Of a stretch of DNA of 7,924 nucleotides, positions 3,525-7,924 are shown piece by piece. The translations under genes and the position numbers were made by a program. Source of the stretch: Alphaproteobacteria bacterium (lineage in GTDB: Bacteria; Pseudomonadota; Alphaproteobacteria; Rhizobiales; Devosiaceae). The first letter of the stretch is position 1. Every line of letters begins with the position of its first letter. Below the pieces are notes generated by a model. That model was given only the letters and a program-made list of their open reading frames with translations, was not told where the DNA came from and did not search any database. The DNA lies in contig JAADFY010000038.1 of NCBI GenBank assembly GCA_013152625.1, positions 1-7,924 on the forward strand, given 5' to 3'.

Positions 3525-6335
3525 CTAGCGCGATTGGGCGATGCAATCGCCGCCCCGGGCCACGATATTTGCACACGTGGCATTGGCTTCGCTCAGACTG
3601 TTTGCCGGCACACCGATTCGATACCAGACGCCCCGGGAGCCTAAGTCGACCTCAAACAGATCCATCGATCGCGACCCCAGAACGGCGGAGTAGGTGCGCG
3701 TCAGTTCCTGGGCAGATGCCCGGGCTGTGGATTCGCTCGGCTGGGAAGCCAACTGGGAGTAAAAGCGCACAGAACCGGTGTTTACCGGTGCCGGCGCGGC
3801 GGCTGCGGGTGCGGCTGCGGCTGCGGGTGCGGCGGACTGTGCGGGCTGATTAAGCACCAGCGGGTCATTGGATAGCCCCACATCAAGCGAGACCGGACCG
3901 GTGTTTGGTGTCGAGGCCACACGGGCCGAGCCGCCCGAACCGGTCAGATGGGGCGGCCGCGGAATAGGTGTTGGGGCCACAAGGCCCGAACTTGCCGCTG
4001 CCGAGGCACCATTGGGTGAAAACTGGGTCGAATTATTGATGATACCGGGCCGGACAATTGCGGTCTGTGTCGGTGCCACCTGTTCCCCTGCAACGCCGCC
4101 CAGGGGCGTGCCGCTGTCCAGTTGGGTAATGACGGTGCCAATCGTGTCGGGGCCGGACCCTTCCGGCCCGACAGCACCGGGTACCACCGGTACATTGGGA
4201 CGCAGGGCCGGCAGCGCTTCAACGCCGGCTGTGGCCCCGGTATTGGACACAATGGTGCCATCGGCACGTACTGTCACCGTTTTAACCTTGCGGTTGGCCA
4301 GCGAGCTGGGGTCGCTGTCGGGGGTAATGGTGCGGCTGACATCACGAATGCCATTTCCGCCGGTCTGGTCCCGGGATACGATCCGCTCAATGGTATCGCT
4401 GGCACCGGTGCCATCCAGTTGATTGAAAACCACGGAGTTTTCCGTACCCGCGCCACCTTCGGTAGCCGGCGGATCCTGTTTGACCGGTTCGGACTGGGCC
4501 ACAACCAGAGGAACATCGGCGTTACCGGGATCACTGGCACCCAGATACCAGTAAACGCCACCACCCGCTGCGGCCAGCAAAACAATAGCGGCCACCGGAG
4601 CCAATACCCGGCCAAACCCGCCGCGCTTTTCCCGGGCTCGGCTTTCATCGGGGTCAAAGTCGATTTCGTCGTCGTAATCCGAAACAGGCGCACTCACATA
4701 ATCGCCGCGGCTAGCCGCCACAGAGGCAAGAATAGCCGCTTCCGCCTCACTGGCTGCATCGTCCAGTTCGCCGGTGTCAAATTCGCTGGTTTGAAAATTG
4801 GTCTGGCCTATATCAGCACGATTGACCGCCGGGGCTGCGGCACGTGGCTCTGCTGCCGGGCGCTGCCCTGCCCTGTTGCCTGTTGGCCGGTCACCGTTGT
4901 GCACCGCAACGCCGGGATCGTGATCTTCGGGCTCGTCCTCCCAGCCGTCATCGACCTGGGTATTGCCAACCTGAGTATCGCCGAGATGTCCCCGGTCCGC
5001 AGCGCCATCCGCCGGGCCGGGCCTGCCCGAAGACCGCCGGGCCGGGCCGGGCCGGGTTTCGTTCAGAACCGGTTCGATCTCCGGGCGAAAATCCACGGTG
5101 CTGGTTTCCGCAATCAAACGTTCGATCTCATCGAGCGGATCGCCCCGGGGCGCCTTTTTAGCCGAGGCCTGTTGGGAGATCGGTTCACGCAGAACCGGCG
5201 GCAGTTCGAACTCGTCCGCACGCCCGAACGCGGCTGCCGGCCCCGGTTGAGCCGGTGCCACTGGCCGTCGCGGCGAAGGTTTGGCCGCTGGCGCCGCGTC
5301 GGGCCGCACAAATTCAGGGGCGCCCGCTTCATTCTCGATTATATTTGCGATGGGATCAAAAGCCTGTGCGGGTTGAAACGGTCCGGGCGCGGCAGCCGGT
5401 CTACGCGGCGCTACCGGTCCACCCGGGTTTGCAAGTCCACCCGGGTTTGCAAGTCCACCCGGGTTTGCAGGTCCACTCAGATTTGCCGGGGGCGCAGGCG
5501 CCGGAATTGGAGATGGGGCGGCGGGCCGGGAATTCTTTTTGGGCCGAGAGGGTGAGGGATAGGGCGCAGCCGGGGCCGACGGAGCGACAGATGCCGGCGG
5601 CTCGGGCAACGGGGGTGTTTCGAATTTGGGGGGTGTTTCGATTTTTGGCGATGTTTCGAATTTGGGCAAGGAAAACGCCGCACCGATGGGCTGGCTTGGC
5701 ACATCACCGCGCATGCCTGCCGGCACATCAAATTTGAATGGGCTCGACCTGGGAATCGGGGCCGGAGTTGCCGGCTCCGGGCGGGCAACCAGTGAAGGGT
5801 CCGGAGCGGGTTTTGCAGCAACAGGCGGCGTCGGCTGTGAAACCGGTGGCACCGGCTGGGACCGGGCACTCGCAGGCTGAGCCGGAGCGGGTTTTGCCAC
5901 TGCAGGCTGTGCAGGCTGAGGTGCCGGCTTGTTCGCATCCGGTTCGGAATCCGCCGGCGTGTTGGTCAGGTCGAAACGTTTGAACATTTCGTCGAGCAGT
6001 TCGTCGGACGGCGCACTTGGTTGCACTCTTGTTTGCGCTTTTGCCTGCACCGGCGCTTTGGCGCCTGGCCTGGCCGGCCCTGGTTTGGCTTTGGCTGGCC
6101 GTGCCGGCGCCCTGGGCGCCTGACCGGGCGGCTTTTCGCCACCGCCGGGCACGCTGGAAGCGGCACCATCCGCCGCACCACGCAAACGCGGTGCCGCCGG
6201 CCCCGGTTTGGCGGTGCCGGTACCTGGTGGATTTGCCTGAGTGTCAGAGCCCACAATACGGGCCAGTTCTGCAATCAGGTCATCGGATTCATCTGTGGGC
6301 TTGCCGGACATATTCTTGGGTATCGCCGTATTCAT
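3525..6335 (-). CDS. Large single-pass membrane protein with C-terminal SPOR domain
   Basis: SPOR domains bind peptidoglycan whose stem peptides have been removed, chiefly at division sites, so a septal or envelope role is likely but unproven here. The 936-residue protein has four parts. Residues 1-570 are mostly Pro/Ala/Gly-rich and should be disordered. They are broken by short charged motifs: DDLIAELARIVG (18-29), DELLDEMFKRFD (111-122), DPLDEIERLIAET (399-411), and an acidic block about 510-565. Next is REKRGGFGR and one transmembrane helix (about 575-598), giving an inside-N, outside-C topology. A Ser/Thr/Pro-rich periplasmic linker (about 600-850) includes an Ala/Pro run. Last is the SPOR domain (about 853-934, from SVRFYSQLASQPSESTA to CIAQSR), with Cys921 and Cys931 near its end. 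ATG 6335 has only a weak ribosome site; Met9 (6311) is an alternative. In relatives the argS-scpA interval often encodes such a protein, usually much shorter as I recall. Confidence 0.85.
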   Translation of the reverse strand: MNTAIPKNMSGKPTDESDDLIAELARIVGSDTQANPPGTGTAKPGPAAPRLRGAADGAASSVPGGGEKPPGQAPRAPARPAKAKPGPARPGAKAPVQAKAQTRVQPSAPSDELLDEMFKRFDLTNTPADSEPDANKPAPQPAQPAVAKPAPAQPASARSQPVPPVSQPTPPVAAKPAPDPSLVARPEPATPAPIPRSSPFKFDVPAGMRGDVPSQPIGAAFSLPKFETSPKIETPPKFETPPLPEPPASVAPSAPAAPYPSPSRPKKNSRPAAPSPIPAPAPPANLSGPANPGGLANPGGLANPGGPVAPRRPAAAPGPFQPAQAFDPIANIIENEAGAPEFVRPDAAPAAKPSPRRPVAPAQPGPAAAFGRADEFELPPVLREPISQQASAKKAPRGDPLDEIERLIAETSTVDFRPEIEPVLNETRPGPARRSSGRPGPADGAADRGHLGDTQVGNTQVDDGWEDEPEDHDPGVAVHNGDRPTGNRAGQRPAAEPRAAAPAVNRADIGQTNFQTSEFDTGELDDAASEAEAAILASVAASRGDYVSAPVSDYDDEIDFDPDESRAREKRGGFGRVLAPVAAIVLLAAAGGGVYWYLGASDPGNADVPLVVAQSEPVKQDPPATEGGAGTENSVVFNQLDGTGASDTIERIVSRDQTGGNGIRDVSRTITPDSDPSSLANRKVKTVTVRADGTIVSNTGATAGVEALPALRPNVPVVPGAVGPEGSGPDTIGTVITQLDSGTPLGGVAGEQVAPTQTAIVRPGIINNSTQFSPNGASAAASSGLVAPTPIPRPPHLTGSGGSARVASTPNTGPVSLDVGLSNDPLVLNQPAQSAAPAAAAAPAAAAPAPVNTGSVRFYSQLASQPSESTARASAQELTRTYSAVLGSRSMDLFEVDLGSRGVWYRIGVPANSLSEANATCANIVARGGDCIAQSR
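3786..3830 (-). repeat. GC-rich Ala/Pro low-complexity run in the SPOR gene
   Basis: A run of GCN and CCN codons encodes about 15 residues of Ala and Pro (residues 836-850) directly before the SPOR domain. It acts as a flexible linker and is a likely slippage site. Confidence 0.7.
5418..5489 (-). repeat. 18-base tandem repeat encoding GLANPG units
   Basis: Plus-strand unit TCCACCCGGGTTTGCAAG occurs exactly at 5418-5435 and 5436-5453, with one change at 5454-5471, and as a degenerate copy at 5472-5489. It encodes GLANPG-type units around residues 283-306 of the SPOR protein. The near-identity at DNA level, including wobble bases, suggests recent duplication. Confidence 0.88.
5610..5663 (-). 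repeat. Three 18-base repeats encoding K(F/I)ET(S/P)P
   Basis: Three consecutive six-codon units encode KFETSPKIETPPKFETPP (residues 225-242 of the SPOR protein). The DNA copies are similar but not identical, so this expansion is older than the GLANPG one. Confidence 0.75.
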
Positions 6336-6355
6336 TCACGCGCCCTGTACGCCTT

Positions 6356-6371
6356 GCCCGTTGTAACGGGC
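6356..6371. repeat. Inverted repeat between argS and the SPOR gene
   Basis: GCCCGTT and AACGGGC are perfect 7-base arms around GT. In RNA this gives a 6-base stem with a 4-base loop, ending 20 bases before the SPOR start. No T-run follows on either strand, so it is not a standard terminator. The rest of the 90-base gap shows no convincing promoter. Confidence 0.4.
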
Positions 6372-6425
6372 GAATTTGGATTTGTCTTGCATGAATGTAA
6401 GAACAATCACACCAATGTGCCTGAA

Positions 6426-7924
6426 TTATGATAGTTCTTCAGGCGCAAAGACCCCCAAAATCGCCAGTCCATTAACGAGAACCTGGCGCACGCCCCGCAC
6501 AAGTGCGAGCCGGGCCGTGCTTAGTTTCACGTCTCCAGGGTTAATAAACCGTAAGCCCGGATCCTGATTGCCTTTTGCCCACATGGAATGCAGGGCGCCG
6601 GCAAGCTCGTAAAGATAAAACGCCACCCGGTGCGGCTCACGATATCGCGCCGCTCCATCAACGACCCGGGGGAAAGTGCCCAGCACCCGCATCAACTCGT
6701 GATCGGCGTCGCTGGACAGCATGCCAAGATCGGCATTTTCAAGCGCTTCGTTAGAAAGATCAAGTTGCGGAATTTCCACCCCGGCGGTCCGGAAAATCGA
6801 ACAGCAACGGGCATGGGCATATTGCACGTAAAACACCGGATTGTCCCGGGTCTGGGCCACCACTTTGGCAAAGTCAAACTCCAGCGGCGCGTCGTTTCGG
6901 CGGTACAACAGCATGAAGCGGACAGCATCGCTGCCAACTTCATCCACCACATCAGCCACAGTGACGATGTTACCGGAACGCTTGGACATTTTAACCGGCG
7001 AACCGTCGCGCAACAGGGTAACGATCTGGCAGATTTTCACGTCTATTTCAGCCGCCCCCCCCGACACCGCTTTTAACGCTGCCTGGAGCCGTTTCACATA
7101 TCCCCCATGGTCGGCGCCCAGCACGATGGCCTGGTGCAAAAAGCCCCGTAAATACTTGTTACGGTGATAGGCGATATCGGCGGCAAAATAGGTATAACTG
7201 CCATCGGATTTTACCAAAGCCCGGTCGGTGTCATCGCCAAATTCGCTCGCCTTGAACAAGGTCTGTTCCCGGTCCTCATGGTCCCGTGGCGCCCCCCCTT
7301 TTGGTGGCGCCAACCGGCCCTGATAGACCAACCCCTTGGTACGCAACCAGTCCAGCGTTTGCGCGATATCACCCTCCGGGCCATGCAGGCTTTTTTCGGA
7401 AAAAAACACGTCATGACGAATGCCGAGCCTGGCCAGATCAGCGCGAATCAGCGCCATCATCGCCTCAAGCACCACCGGCCGGACCAGTTCCAGCCATTCC
7501 TTTTCGCTTTTTGTGCCAAGTTGATCGCCGAACAGTTCTTTCAGCTTTGCACCCACCGGCACCAGATATTCGCCGGGATAAAGCCCCTCGGGAATGGGCC
7601 CGATCTCGTGCCCCAGTGATTCCCGGTACCGCAAATAAGCCGACCGGGCCAGAACATCGATCTGCCCGCCCGCGTCATTGACGTAATACTCCCGCGTGAC
7701 ATCAAAACCGGCAAACGCCATGAGCGCGGCCAGAGCATCGCCGTACACGGCGCCGCGGGTATGGCCCACATGCATCGGCCCGGTTGGATTGGCCGAAACA
7801 AATTCAACATTGAGCTTTTCGCCTTTGCCAATTTCGGGCCGCCCGAAATCGTCGCCCCGGTGAATGATTTCCCTCACAACGCTCTGCCATCGCTCGGCGG
7901 TCAAAACAAAATTTATGAACCCCG
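6426..7924 (-). CDS. argS: Arginyl-tRNA synthetase (partial, N-terminus beyond window)
   Basis: ArgS charges tRNA-Arg with arginine using ATP in the cytoplasm; it is a class I synthetase. The last 498 residues are visible and the frame is open to the right edge, where GFINFVL precedes the TTG at 7904. That TTG is therefore an internal Leu, and roughly 90 residues (the N-terminal tRNA D-loop-binding domain) lie outside. Seen motifs are SANPTGPMHVGH with the HIGH-type HVGH (bases 7761-7772), REYYVNDAGGQI, the insert-like DREQTLFKASEFGDDTDRAL, SDGSYTYFAADIAYH, and the second signature KMSKR (6978-6992) within GSPVKMSKRSGN. RNDAPLEFDF and NPVFYVQYAHAR follow, then a C-terminal DALR anticodon-binding domain (about the last 110 residues) ending VLGVFAPEELS. 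KMSKR for KMSKS is common in alphaproteobacterial ArgS. It sits upstream of the SPOR gene with a 90-base gap. Confidence 0.98.
   Translation of the reverse strand, partial: GFINFVLTAERWQSVVREIIHRGDDFGRPEIGKGEKLNVEFVSANPTGPMHVGHTRGAVYGDALAALMAFAGFDVTREYYVNDAGGQIDVLARSAYLRYRESLGHEIGPIPEGLYPGEYLVPVGAKLKELFGDQLGTKSEKEWLELVRPVVLEAMMALIRADLARLGIRHDVFFSEKSLHGPEGDIAQTLDWLRTKGLVYQGRLAPPKGGAPRDHEDREQTLFKASEFGDDTDRALVKSDGSYTYFAADIAYHRNKYLRGFLHQAIVLGADHGGYVKRLQAALKAVSGGAAEIDVKICQIVTLLRDGSPVKMSKRSGNIVTVADVVDEVGSDAVRFMLLYRRNDAPLEFDFAKVVAQTRDNPVFYVQYAHARCCSIFRTAGVEIPQLDLSNEALENADLGMLSSDADHELMRVLGTFPRVVDGAARYREPHRVAFYLYELAGALHSMWAKGNQDPGLRFINPGDVKLSTARLALVRGVRQVLVNGLAILGVFAPEELS

Noticed and set aside
4122..5555. 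A 477-codon open frame on the plus strand opposite the SPOR gene, ending with RSTRVCKSTRVC-type repeats.
   Set aside because: The repeats are the 18-base GLANPG repeat read backwards, and the sequence has no recognisable domain. The minus-strand frame has a transmembrane helix and a SPOR domain.
6356..6371. Inverted repeat as an intrinsic terminator for argS.
   Set aside because: No T-run follows on the coding strand, and the repeat lies 55 bases past the stop, close to the next start.
7902..7904. TTG as a start codon for argS.
   Set aside because: The frame is open upstream and encodes GFINFVL, the conserved ArgS segment, up to the window edge, so the TTG is an internal Leu.

Overview
The window looks like a chromosomal housekeeping segment from a GC-rich (roughly 60% by eye) alphaproteobacterium. 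The assignment rests on gene order and protein character. An argS – SPOR-domain protein – scpA – scpB – tatA – tatB run is, from memory, a hallmark of many Alphaproteobacteria. The TatA hinge (FGRGKI) and the SPOR C-terminus with its paired cysteines also fit. I cannot name a genus. No RNA gene, CRISPR array, insertion sequence, phage gene or origin is visible, and no gene-free gap is longer than about 155 bases.

All seven genes lie on the minus strand, so transcription runs from the right end to the left. In that order they are: arginyl-tRNA synthetase (argS, 6426-7924, 5' end off the window); a very long single-pass membrane protein with a C-terminal SPOR domain (3525-6335, 936 aa); scpA (2676-3494); scpB (1903-2679); an ABC transporter ATPase of the ferric-iron/FbpC type (801-1916); tatA (517-714); and tatB (1-363, 3' end off the window, probably followed by tatC). 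scpA/scpB share a 4-base GTGA junction and scpB/ABC overlap by 14 bases, so the middle block looks translationally coupled. Gaps of 90, 30, 86 and 153 bases separate argS/SPOR, SPOR/scpA, ABC/tatA and tatA/tatB.

Functionally this is a mosaic. It combines tRNA charging, a peptidoglycan-binding SPOR protein, the ScpAB kleisin/kite pair of the SMC condensin, an orphan transporter ATPase, and the start of the twin-arginine export system.

I see no clearly new biological system. The points worth a second look are: the ABC ATPase with no partner genes sitting between scpB and tatA; the missing nagZ between the SPOR gene and scpA; the huge disordered cytoplasmic half of the SPOR protein with recurring short acidic-amphipathic motifs; the repeat-built acidic tail of ScpB; and a tatA-tatB spacer holding three hairpin-type inverted repeats and a perfect TATAAT.
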